From contig JAKUDP010000007.1 of NCBI GenBank assembly GCA_022570795.1, positions 310,001 through 374,000 on the forward strand: a DNA stretch of 64,000 bases, written 5' to 3'. Origin of the DNA: Sphaerulina vaccinii (taxonomy: Eukaryota; Ascomycota; Dothideomycetes; Mycosphaerellales; Mycosphaerellaceae). Below are positions 43,631 through 54,288 of the stretch, one piece after another (position 1 is the first letter of the stretch; every line of letters begins with the position of its first letter). Both the position numbers and the translations under genes were made by a program. The notes beneath the pieces were generated by a model. It ran no database searches and was not told the origin of the DNA. It worked only from the letters and a program-made list of their open reading frames with translations.

Positions 43631-45425
43631 TCAATAAACCTCAAATCCAACCCCATCCAACTCATAATACCAAGTATCCAAACTCGTCTGATCATAAACA
43701 CATTCCATACTCGTATTCGTCCCACTCCACAAAGGTCTCAAAGGCCAAGCACAAATCGGCTCAGCAGCCTCACCCACTTGCGCGCCTAGCAAATGCGTAG
43801 CATTCAATCTTCCAGGATCAACGCCCTTCTCAACCCACTCAATCATCACAGCCAAATTCGTCTGCGGCCAAGGACCATTAGGCTCATTGGCATTCGTACT
43901 GCAATGTGCTGCGCCGGGGACAGAGTAGAATTTATACCATTCACTTAGAGCTTCTGCGCTGGCGTTGTAGGAGAGTTCGGGATATAAGTATTTGCGAACG
44001 GACTCCCAGTAGCGGACTGAAGAGGCTGTGGGGATGGAGTCGTCTGATTCTCCGTGGTAGTGGAGGATTTTGTTTCCTGCTTTGTTCCAGGATGAGAGAT
44101 CGGGCCAAGTCGTTTGTAAGACGGAACCGTAGGTGTGATAGCCGTAGATCATGTAGTCCTTCAATGTATCATAAGTGACGTTCTCGAGAGTAGGAAGGGC
44201 GCTGGCGTTTTGCAAGAGGAGGAAACGTTCGACCCATTCGCCTCCGAGATCGCTTTGAGATACTGACCACTTGCCGGTGGCGTTGTCGTATGTGGTCGCG
44301 CCATCGACGAAGTTGGTTCCATATTGGTATGGGATGTAGACTTGGCGGCCTTGGGAATCTTGCAGGCCTTGCAAGCTAGTCAAGGCGAGGTTGGCGCCTT
44401 GTTGGGTGACAGTTCCATTCTGTGCTGGTGTTGCGCTTGTGCCCATGCGAGGATTGCCTGCAGCTGCTGCGCAAGAGTATGATAGGCCGACCGTGGTGTT
44501 GAGGTCGAAGTGAAGAGCACAGAGATCTGTTCTTGAGACCACCCCATCAGTCTTGCCATCGAGAGGATCGCAGAATGCTAGAGTGGCGTTGACGATTCTC
44601 TCCAGCTCGCAAGTAGGTGGTGCATAGCCGAGGGTCTGCTCTTGGATGTTCGTGACGAGGTGATTGACTTGCTGGAAGCTGTATCGTAATGCAGGTGCTC
44701 CAATGATAGCTCCGTCGTACGTCTCAGCGAAGCGTTGTACTTGGCTCATTCCCTCGCGTCCACCTGTGATGCAGTTAGTCCTTCGCGCCTTAAAGTGAAT
44801 TGCCATACTGCATACCTTCCGAACATCCCTGATAGTAAGTATACAGCTTCGTACTATTCGACTTGAAGAAGTTACTCGTGAAAGCCTTTCCAATCACAGT
44901 CATCTCATGAATGCCCTGATAGCCAAACATATACACAGCCTCCCAGTTGACAGTATCATTAGCAAGCAGAAACACAGAATCCCACTGATTGTCGAACCCT
45001 CCAAACCCGCCATCTGTCAAACCAGCTGCAGCACCATATGGAATACCTCCAGCAACAGAACCGTTTCCAGAATTGATCGCCAATCCACCGCCTCCAGTCG
45101 CCAGGAAGCGGTTCTGGAACTTGGCAGGAGTTGGAAGCCAGTATGTGACCAGGACTCTGTCGTTTCGGCCAGTGTGAGTGTATGCGAATGTGACATTGCA
45201 GTAGTCGAAAGCGCCAGTGTCGGGGTACATGACATTTCCCGTGACTGAGGCATTGTATGTCGCTGTTGCTGTAAGTGAAGATGCATCGATTGTGATTCCT
45301 GGTAAAGTTCCATCCTGTGGTAGTGCCGCTTGAGCATAAGTTGAGCTGCACACTTCTGATAGTGATGATGATGATGTTGCATTAGCTGCACTGGCCAAAG
45401 CCAATGTCCACTGCGTAGCACGCAT
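43631..45425 (-). CDS. Secreted tannase/feruloyl esterase family protein
   Basis: Exons 45425-44816 and 44763-43631 flank a 52 bp intron (GTATGC...CACAG), giving 580 residues with a signal peptide (MRATQWTLALASAANA). The split codon restores GCSEGGREGM, the nucleophile motif with Ser202 next to Cys201. HYHGESDDSIP supplies the Asp and PGAAHCSTN the His-Cys, reproducing the paired-Cys CS-D-HC arrangement of tannase-type esterases. RFLATGGGGLAINSG, GGFGGFDNQWD and EWVERFLLL are typical neighbours. The enzyme hydrolyses plant phenolic esters (feruloyl or galloyl) outside the cell; substrate choice cannot be read. Many N-glycosylation sites are present. The gene is complete. Confidence 0.92.
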
Positions 45426-46499
45426 TGTCGCAGGACTTACAAGGAGAAGGCAATGATGCTGAAAGGACTGGTATTTACCTGGCCTCGCGGTGGCCTACCT
45501 ACCTATAACCTAGTCTGTCTGCTAGGCCTGTCGCCGATCTTACGAGTCTTTCACTGACATGTGCAGGCTTCTTACGCCGTGTAGCGACGATTCGGAGGTG
45601 TGGTGCCATTTCCGAGACAAGAAAATCTTCAAACGCGTACGCGGTATCCATCTTGTGCGACCATTCGGATATTTGGGTTTGAGAACGAGGACCGACGACT
45701 GCCGCAGCCGTGGTCCTTACTTTGACATCTCTTCTGTCGACTGCTTCAGATCAGCCAAGCGAGCTTCATCGACGAAGCGATGCAGCACAATGATGGCAAT
45801 CCGGTACCCTCTGCCCCTCCTATCGCGAGTACGATTCCGATGGGACTTGGTCGGGAGTAGTACGCGTACGTTAGTGTTGGAGTACCTGGTCAAGCAAATA
45901 CTACCGGGAAAGCCTCGAGCAAGAGAGGGCCACAGGAGAGCAGGTTGCGCGGGAGAGGTGACAGATAGGAAAACAGGAAGTAAGGAGGAGGAAACAAGTC
46001 ACAAAAACAGATGTTGTTGTAGGAGAGAGGTGGGTCAAGATAAGGCACATGCGGCTGAACACGAAGGATCCGCTTCTTCACCTGTCAACTGTGCGACATC
46101 ATATGCCCAAGACATGTCAACGGTCAGTCAAGCTTCTCGCCCATCAGCTGGCATATAAGTACTGGTCGGGGCAAAATATTCCCCTCCAAATATCAGTTCT
46201 CGGTCCTCATTCTTGGTGGAGAAATCGCATCTTACGCCAGTGACGACGACACTGAGGCTCAAACAATCACTCTGCGTGGTCGAAACCATGAAGGACATAT
46301 AGTAGTATCGTAAGAGAAAGCCTCCGCGCTCAAGGGAAGGACAAGGCAATTGATATAGATATAGATTTTCCAATAAGTGCTGACATGCGCTAGCGGCGGC
46401 TGCTGCCGGCCAATCAGAGTGCCAGTTGGGAAGTGAACGCTTGGGATAAAGTATCAGCAGAACCCGGCAACCTCATACTCTCGAATCATGGATGCCAAG
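45426..46499. other. Intergenic, 1.07 kb
   Basis: Contains a 199-codon plus-strand frame at 45559-46158, but its Arg/Ser/Cys-rich composition without domains suggests chance. Nothing else supported. Confidence 0.4.
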
Positions 46500-48246
46500 C
46501 TACCGTCCCAGCTGATACCAATCCGACTGATTTTGAACCGGCTCCTCATTCTCTATGCCACTCGTAACGCTAACATCTGGAGTGTAGATATCCCACAGTC
46601 TGGATATTCCCTCTTGAGTTGGCAGGAGTCCTCGATGGACTCCCTCATCAGTAGCATCAATGTTGCTCAGCCAAACTCTGAGCAGGCGTGTTCTCGGAGG
46701 CAGAACACAAAGTCGCTGAATGTTAAAGTCCTCGGGGCCCCAATTTCTCATCCTAATGATGCGCTGTGTGTCAAGACGGCTTCTGCACTGAACGATACGG
46801 CAGCACTGCTTCTCGGACACCTTAAAGCAGTCAGACCCGCACAAAAAACAGTCAGATGTATACCTTTTGAACACCATCGATTGGCATGGGCTCCGGGAGT
46901 ACTCTACGACAACGGGGCCATATTGGCCACCCAAGCTCGGTTCTTCTCTCAGAATCAATACTTTGACATCCGGTCCTGTGAGCTCAGCGTGGCTCAGGTC
47001 CTCCATAAAACCCGCGCTCCATGAGTCAATGCCAGGGAACACCGTCAGATCTATCATGGCCCACAATCCAGGTCCATAACTGTGGTCTCCGAAGGATAAC
47101 AACTTCCGTCAATTGGCGGCCAGACATGTCATGATTATGCCTAGAGTTTCTGCCAGGCCGGACTGGCGCACGTACAACCTCGAACACCGAGAGATTTGCT
47201 GACTCTATTCCTTTCCCCAAAGGAGGCACACCCCGCAACAGCAGGTAACTGCCGCGCCCCCAGTTTTTGAAGTGCGCGTATTTGTAGCTTGAGTTTTGAT
47301 CCATACAAGGAAAGAGATGAACAGTTGTTCGCAATCCCCGGTTTGTCAAAATATTTTCGTGTTGCTCTTCCTCGTGTTGATCCCAAGCGCAAAGCCTTTG
47401 ACGAAAGCACATGATGTCGGGAGCGATCAGCATGTGCATCTGCTCTGGTAGATATGGCACCCACAACAAGATTGAACGATCCGTAGACGTCCGCAGAAGT
47501 TCCTCTTGTAAACGAAGGAAAGCGTTGGTACCTTCGCCATACAACAGTGGCATGTTCATCCCAAGAAGACCCAATAGTGAGTACGCAACATCTTCAACAC
47601 GCGTTGTCTGCCGTTGGGAAGCCCAATGAAGGCGTTCTGCGAGTGTGTACGATTCTATTGCACATGTCTTCTGTATCAACTCGATTGGAACCGATGAGAC
47701 TTCGTTGAGAGCCGAAGCTAGGTAGAAATTCCCTATTCCTTGCAGGAGCGCCATCGACGTCCAGTTCTCGTCGAAGAAGTGTAGCTTTGCAGGAGCGATC
47801 ATTTCTTGTAGCGTCCAGCCTCTTGTAAACCAGCGAGTGTTCCTTAGCAGTGATACCCAATCCATGTCCTTGCCGTCAAATTCAAGACCTGACCGCTCCC
47901 ACTCATAGTCGCTAAAATCTGCTGGTACGCTAACATCGGCCAGATATGCATAGCATACTGCAGAATTCTGGTACCAGCGATACATAGAATTGATGGCCTC
48001 CGAGAGCTCCGCGCTACTGTCCTTGTTGATACAGCATGGAGGTGAAGGCCGAGATCGTTCTGTAGGGCTGAGCTGAGCACGAGCCTCAAATGCGGGGCAC
48101 TTGTCGTCAGCCTGTTCTGTTCCATGGCGTTGTGTTACAGTAGGGTTCATTTCTCCAACCACTTCAACCATCTTCCAACTTGCTATGCGATCCTGATCTC
48201 GATTCCTCCCGACTGCGCCCTCACTTGGTCTGATCTCTCTGCGCAC
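46500..48246 (-). CDS. HET-domain gene lacking its N-terminal block
   Basis: Coding-like sequence starts properly at PPCCINKDSSAELSEAINSM, then YRWYQNSAVCYAYLADVSVP, RNTRWFTRGWTLQEMIAP and EDVAYSLLGLLGMNMPLLYG. These are the middle and end of a HET domain of the HET-E/HET-D class. The first ~100 residues of such proteins (including YAILSHTW) are absent. They are replaced by unrelated codons reading back to 48246, 47 bp from the divergent metacaspase start. A likely 73 bp intron (47103-47175, donor GTACGT, phase 0) connects FEV to LLSFGDHSYGPGLWAMIDLT, ending at 46500. I consider it a truncated gene, possibly a pseudogene or a shortened regulator. Confidence 0.65.
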
Positions 48247-48293
48247 ACTCTATACACTACACCGTCGAGAAACTGTACTGAACGCACTTCACC
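48247..48293. promoter_or_regulatory. Minimal divergent promoter, HET remnant / metacaspase
   Basis: Only 47 bp separate the first in-frame Met of the truncated HET gene from the metacaspase ATG. The metacaspase promoter therefore must overlap the HET reading frame, or the HET gene starts further inside (for example Met26). Confidence 0.4.
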
Positions 48294-49638
48294 ATGTCGT
48301 TCTTCCCAGGCCAAGGCTACCACAACCAGCAAGGACCTCCTCCGCCGCAGTATGGCAATCAACAGCCTCAATACGGGAATAACGGATATCCTCCACCACA
48401 ACAATACCCGCCGCAGCAGTATGGAACACCCTCTCCTCAGCCGCCTCAGTATGGCTATGGCGGTGCCCCTCCACCGCAACAGTACCAGCAAGGACCACCT
48501 CAGCAACAGTATGGTGCGCCTGTAAATAATGCGCCTCCAAGCAACTACGGCAGACCTCCACCACCTCCCCAGCAACAACAGCAATTCGGACACGGCGCGC
48601 CGGGTGGCATGACCTTCCAGTATTCCAACTGCACAGGACGGCGCAAAGCACTTCTCATTGGCATCAACTACTTCGGACAACGCGGACAATTGCGAGGATG
48701 TATCAACGATGTGAAGAACATGTCAGGATACCTGAACCAGTACTTTGGGTACAAGAGAGAGGACATGGTGATCTTAACAGATGATCAGCAGAACCCCATG
48801 AGTCAGCCTACAAAGCAGAATATCCTTCGAGCGATGCATTGGCTGGTAAAGGATGCCAGGCCAAACGACTCGCTCTTCTTTCACTATTCGGGTCACGGAG
48901 GCCAAACGAAAGATCTTGATGGCGATGAAGAGGATGGTTATGATGAGGTGATATACCCTGTAGACTTCCGACAAGCAGGTCACATTGTTGATGATGAGAT
49001 GCACCGTATCATGTGAGTACTTCTCAACCAGTACTGCGTGGAGGACAACTAATAAGATCCGTACAGGGTACAACCACTCCAACCCGGCGTACGATTGACC
49101 GCCATCTTCGACTCCTGCCACTCCGGCTCCGCTCTTGACCTTCCATACATCTATTCCACCCAAGGCGTCCTCAAGGAGCCCAACCTCGCCAAAGAAGCTG
49201 GACAAGGCCTGCTCGGTATCGTCGGATCCTACGCAAAAGGCGACATCGGAGGCATGTTATCTACAGCAACAGGCCTCTTCAAGAAGGCAACAAGTGGTGG
49301 CGATGTCCGTGACAGGAATCTCCGCACGAAGACAAGCCCAGCAGATGTCATCATGTGGAGTGGAAGTAAAGACAGTCAAACTTCTCAAGATGCGAATATT
49401 GCCGGACAAGCTACTGGAGCCATGTCTTGGGCTTTCGTCACGGCGCTCAAGAAGAATCCACAACAGAGTTATGTTCAGTTGTTGAACAGTATTCGTGATG
49501 AGTTGGAGGCGAAGTACTCGCAGAAACCGCAGTTGAGTTGTAGTCATCCATTGGGTAAGTGAAAGAGCCCCATGATCCTCGCGAAGGTACAGTGCTAACA
49601 GACATTCTGCAGACACCAACCTGCTCTACGTTATGTAA
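48294..49638 (+). CDS. Type I metacaspase
   Basis: Exons 48294-49012, 49067-49554 and 49613-49638 (introns 54 and 58 bp) give 410 residues. A Gln/Pro/Tyr/Gly-rich prodomain (about 1-105, repeated PQYG/PQQYG units) precedes the p20-like domain: RKALLIGINYFGQRGQLRGC, FFHYSGHGGQTKD with catalytic His201, and TAIFDSCHSGSALDLPYIYS with catalytic Cys257. The p10-like part includes DVIMWSGSKDSQTSQDA and a tiny last exon, DTNLLYVM. Metacaspases are Ca-dependent Arg/Lys proteases in fungal cell death and protein-quality control (yeast Mca1). Catalytic dyad and length are normal. It is head-to-head with the HET remnant. Confidence 0.93.
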
Positions 49639-50431
49639 ATACACAGATCTAGGACTACGATGACGGTCACGAAAGAGCAAGGCATGAAGAACACGAAGTA
49701 CGAGCTAGGAAAGAGGGGAGCAGTGTTTTGGATACCTGATACCAGTTCTGGGGCTATAAGGGGTGGGTGTGGAGGTCGATTTGTAGGTGTGCCGATGAAT
49801 GGCGTAAGTACGAAATGCATATTCTACTTCTACTTCCATCCTCCGCTCCAGCGGTCGAAACCCCCGTGCTATATGCGAGAATATACACCCATGTCGCGCT
49901 ACGGGATGAATCTGGAGTCTGGTCCGAATACCGGGAATTTGTCGTACCTCGCGTGTCTTACCTTTTTATGAACAGGACATCTTGGAACCTCTTGGCTGTC
50001 CAATGGTTCCACCTGGATCTTCAGACGAGCTCAACATGTTCACAATGCCATGAGGTCGACCAAACAGGACCGAGATACTGATGAAGGTGGGATCTAGTCC
50101 CGACTCACTTCTCCATCTTCAGCATAACTCCACACTCGCTTCATGCAACTTCCGTACTAGGGACTTTCTCCTCAATTGTTAGGGCTGCAAGGATGCCACG
50201 TCACGGCCACGTTCTCTCCGAACATGTCTTAGAAGAATTACCATGATTTGACATAGGTAGTACCGATCGGAGACTGCCTTCTTTCGGCATACTCACGGAA
50301 ACTGCAGGTCTGCTGTAGGTTCGACAGGATGAACAAAAGTCTTGCGTGCTCCCAGCACATTGGAAATGCTTTTAAGAGCTTGTTTGACATTACCTCTGGA
50401 CTGCATTTGCCACTGAGCTGCCAGGAGAACG
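49639..50431. other. Intergenic, 793 bp
   Basis: Metacaspase 3' flank and esterase promoter. A 103-codon plus frame from 49660 and overlapping frames have no recognisable features. Confidence 0.5.
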
Positions 50432-52182
50432 ATGCTATCCTTCGTCGGCCTTCCAGTGGCACTCGTGGCATTCTTCCTACCTGGAAATGTCCACGCAAGA
50501 CCAACAGGCAACCTCGCCCGCCGCGACACAAACACTACAGCTCTACCAACAGTCGATCTAGGCTACGTTGTCCAGCGAGCCACAGTCTTCAACGACACAG
50601 GAAACTACTACAATTTCAGCAACATTCGCTACGCTCAACCTCCCACAGGCGACCTACGCTTCCGAGCGCCTTTACCGCCTCTCACAAACCGCACAACTAT
50701 CGAAACTGGAGGAATTGATCGAATCTGCCCACAAGCGAACCCAGCTTGGTTACTAACAGCGAATGTCTTCGTGCCTCAATACCTTGGCGGCAAGACAAAC
50801 TTCACTGCATCAGACTTCAATACCACGAGTTCCAATGGTAGCAGCACATTGCCTGTGCAGGATCCAAGGACTACAGAAGATTGCTTGTTCCTTGACATTC
50901 AAGTCCCAAAAGCCATCTTTGACTCTGGCAATGCCAGCGCTCCCGTCCTTGTCTGGTTCTATGGTGGCGGGTATACAGCTGGTTCGAAGCAAAGTACAGG
51001 AAATCCTGCGGGGATCTTAGCCAGAAGTCAGAATAACGACAATAAAGGTCTGGTTTATGTGACTTTCAACTACCGTCTTGGAGCTTTTGGGTGGTTAGCA
51101 GGACCAACTTTCCAGGAAGATGGAGGTGTGGCGAATGCTGCTTTGTATGATCAACGACTTGCATTAGAATGGGTGAAGACTAATATACACAAATTTGGGT
51201 GAGTGATTTCATCACCTCACCCTAAGCAATCTTACTGACAGTCGACAGCGGTGATCCAAACCGCGTAACAGTATTCGGAGAATCCGCAGGCGGAGGCTCA
51301 ATAATGCACCAAATCACCGCATTCGGAAACAACTCAACTCCAGCCCCCTTCCAACAAGCAATCCTCCAATCCCCAGGCTGGCAACCCATCGTCTCCACAG
51401 CCGAACAAGAAACCACCCTCTCCACCTTCCTCAACCTACTCAACGTCACCTCAATCGCCCAAGCCCGTAAACTCCCCTCCTTAACCCTCCAAAACGCCAA
51501 CATAATCCAAATCGCCCAACAATCAACCTACGGCCAATTCACCTACGGTCCCTCCGTCGACGGAGTCTTCGCCCCAGCACTCCCAGGCCAACTACTCCTC
51601 TACGGAAACTTCGACCAAAACCTAAAAATAATGGTCGGCCATAACGCAAACGAAGGCCTCGCCTTCACCTCCCCCTATGTCACAAATTCTACATACCCTT
51701 CCTACATCGACAGCCTCCTGCCCACTGTAGCCAACCATCCAGAAGTGAAAGACTACATCATCAACAACTTATATCCTCCCTCCGACTACGCAAACGATCA
51801 AATCGCCCGAGCAAGTCAGACGATAGCAGATGTAGCATTCGTCTGCAATACCTTCTACTTGGATAAAGCATACAAGAATCAGACTTATGCTTACTTATTC
51901 GCCGTACCACCAGCTCTTCATGGCACGGATATAAGTTATACATTCTACAACGATGAAGGTGCTTCATCGTCTGTGATCAACCCAGCCATAGCAATCGCTT
52001 TACAAGAATACATCACCCACTTCGCAGAATTCGGCTTCCCAAGCGAGATTGGAATTCCTCATTTCCCAATCTATGGCCACAATGCAACTGTACAGGTCTT
52101 CAATGCAACGAGTACTTCGCAAACTACGGATCCTGCAGCGAATGAGAGGTGTGATTGGTGGCAAGATGCGAAGTATTATTGA
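50432..52182 (+). CDS. Secreted type B carboxylesterase/lipase
   Basis: Exons 50432-51198 and 51249-52182 flank a 50 bp intron (GTGAGT...ACAG), giving 566 residues with a signal peptide (VGLPVALVAFFLPGNVHA) and a possible KEX-like LARR site. The alpha/beta-hydrolase core shows EDCLFLDIQVP, VLVWFYGGGY (oxyanion hole) and VTVFGESAGGGS with Ser268 rebuilt just after the intron. GHNANEGLAF (Glu) and ALHGTDISYTF (His) complete the triad. Such enzymes hydrolyse carboxyl esters outside the cell; the substrate is not predictable. Plus-strand codons in 51300-51760 are unusually A/C-rich compared with the rest. The gene is complete. Confidence 0.92.
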
Positions 52183-52237
52183 TGAGCGAAAACAATCAGA
52201 TTCATTCAAAACACTGTCAAAAAATCACTTCCAATTA

Positions 52238-53060
52238 TTAAACAACTCGATTTTTCCGCGTGTGTGTGCCACAAGGACACTCGATCTCTCCCAAGCGATT
52301 GACGATGAAATGAGGCCGTTTTCGACACTCGCAGGTGTAAGTGTCGTCGAGAGTAGCAGGGTGCAAATCACATTGCCCATGGATCTTCTGACCTATGACG
52401 CGATTGACGATGGACTCGAAAGCGGCAATCAGTTTTTGATATTTGCAGGTGTAAGTACCATCCCTTTCAACCCTGATCTCCTCCTTTTGCACGAACACCG
52501 GGCGCTGAGACATGGTCAGTAAGCAGATAAGCCAGAGAAAGGGATGATGGAGGAGTAGAGCAGCTTACAGTGCGATCTGCTGAGACCTGAGGTCCTGTGC
52601 GACCAGCCCACACCACTTTCCACAGATCGTAGATGCTCATGTTGAAGTACCAAGGAGGGGCAGTCGCTACGCTGTTCTGATGGGGACGAGAGGTGGCGAT
52701 AGTAATCACTGCGGTAATCATTGGAGAAGGAGTGGTGGTAGTGAATGGAGTCCGTGGACAAACCCAATATGGGAGAGTGTACGTCGTATATACTCCGTTC
52801 GGTTCTTGAGTTTTGGGTTCTTGTGTTTTGTCGTTGGGATGCGTGAAAGTAGTGATGGGTCCGCGAGAATGTTCAAGGTTGCTGAAGATCGTTTTCGACG
52901 CTGTGCTCATGGCCGCGACGCCAGCAGGAACAGGGGACGGTGCTGAAGACACTTTGGTCGGAGCGATATCGACAGTGGTTTCGAGCGCTGGGACGCTCGC
53001 AATCGCGCCGGCAGGAATAGCGGACAGTGCCAGGCGCAGTCGGGTGGTTGAGATATGCAT
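52238..53060 (-). CDS. Secreted Cys-containing protein, unknown function
   Basis: Exons 53060-52569 and 52504-52238 flank a 64 bp intron (GTAAGC, branch TACTGAC, acceptor CTCAG, phase 0), giving 252 residues. The N-terminus MHISTTRLRLALSAIPAGAI looks like a signal peptide, followed by a Thr/Pro/Ser-rich part with repeated KTQEP units. The C-terminal exon carries DGTYTCKYQKLI and DDTYTCECRKRPHFI, two related strand-Cys blocks, then GEIECPCGTHTRK. About seven Cys lie in the mature protein. I do not recognise a family. It could be a cell-wall or effector-type protein; this is inference from secretion and Cys content only. Confidence 0.65.
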
Positions 53061-53489
53061 AGTGATCTTGTATCTTGTTTGTGTGATGCTGTGCTGGTAT
53101 AGATCTTGTCTTGTGTGGTGCTGTGCTGATATTGCTCTTGTAGCAATGGTTGTTGAGGACGAAGAGAACTTGGAAGAGACGAAGAACCAAGAAGGGACAT
53201 ACCTTTGTTTACATCGTCTGTCGGTACTGCAGGCATGAAGCACTCTTCCTTCTGTGTCAAGCGCAGAGGAGTGCAGTCGCGGCTGAAAGAAGAGACAGTC
53301 GCAAAAGAGGATAGAAAGGCAGGAACAACGCAGGTTCATGATTCGCTTCAGTTCGTTAGCATCTCGACAACGCCTCACCACTCTCGTTCTGTGTTCCTGT
53401 CCATCGTCGAGAAGACATCAGTCCTCCCTCTCAACCATATCTCCAGCAATCACGCCTTCGATCTCTCTGGCATACACCTCATCATGCGC
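53061..53489. other. Intergenic, 429 bp
   Basis: Promoter of the secreted Cys protein and 3' flank of the LEA-like gene. A TCTTGTnnTGTG-type short repeat lies around 53070-53140. No gene seen. Confidence 0.45.
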
Positions 53490-53822
53490 CTAGCGGGTAG
53501 CCTTGTCCTTTGCGTCCTCTGCAGTGCGTGCAGCCGAGTCCTTCACATCCTCTGCCTTTCGCTGGGCCTGCTTAGTGCCCTCTGCGGCCTGGTCCTTGGC
53601 GCGACCTGTGAGTTGTTCTGGGGTCTGTCAGTTTCCAGCCGTTGTTCGTGGTGGGGAGGAGTTTCACGTACCGCCCTTCTCGATACCAGCGACGATTGTC
53701 TGAGAGACGGTCTTGTCGACTTGCTTGACTGTGTCCTTCACGGCGTCGACTGGTCCCTTGTTCTGGACGCGGACCGAGGTGCTGAAGAGGCGGGCATTGC
53801 GTGCGAGCTGTTGGCGGAACAT
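53490..53822 (-). CDS. Small mitochondrial LEA-like protein
   Basis: Exons 53822-53672 and 53605-53490 flank a 66 bp intron (GTACGT...CACAG) and encode 88 residues. The N-terminus MFRQQLARNARLFSTSVRVQ is a classic mitochondrial presequence with an R-x-F-S-T-S processing-like site. The rest is an amphipathic Ala/Lys/Asp repeat (AVKDTVKQVDKTVSQ, GTKQAQRKAEDVKDSAARTA, EDAKDKATR) like group 3 LEA proteins that protect membranes and proteins on drying or stress. Short fungal proteins of this layout are common, and the splice joins GIEKG to RAKDQAAEG in phase. The role is inferred from composition. Confidence 0.8.
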
Positions 53823-54288
53823 ATTGATCTTATGGTAGGAGCTCGGTAGGTGGTTTTCGAGTGCTTGTGCGTGAGGTGATGTTCTTAGGTGGTTGTTGAG
53901 ATGTGAAGCTGTGTTCTTGATTGAGTTGTTGTTTGTTGGAGCTCCTCTCGTAAATGACGTTTGAGGCGTTGATCCTTCCTATTTAGGAGCTTGCCTCGGA
54001 TGGCGACGCGGTTCGCACACGAACGGATCGTTCACGTGGTAAGCTTCCATATCGACGCCTTGACTTCACATATCAAGCAAACCGAATCGCAAATTCATGG
54101 AGCTGCTCACTTGAGTGGACATGCGATTATGCATCTGACCACCTTCTCACTTTGGCCTCCCAGGACAAGGTCTGGCGATATCGATCTTGGTTAGCCTCTC
54201 ACAGGCAACCGGCAGCGACCACGACAAGAGCGGCGGACTCCAGCCAGTATCATTGGGACCATGTACCAGCAGAGAGGCTTCGTCCTCT
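53823..54288. other. Intergenic, 466 bp
   Basis: LEA-like promoter and sequence after the NACHT stop. Codons after that stop do not continue any recognisable NACHT or repeat domain. Confidence 0.45.

Noticed and set aside
45559..46158. A 199-codon plus-strand frame
   Set aside because: Composition is irregular with no domain, signal or splice support; probably chance.
49660..49971. A 103-codon frame after the metacaspase
   Set aside because: Starts in the presumed 3' UTR and has no recognisable features.
53205..53849. A 214-codon plus-strand frame
   Set aside because: It is antisense to the LEA-like gene; the minus strand gives a clear presequence, consensus splice sites and LEA repeats.
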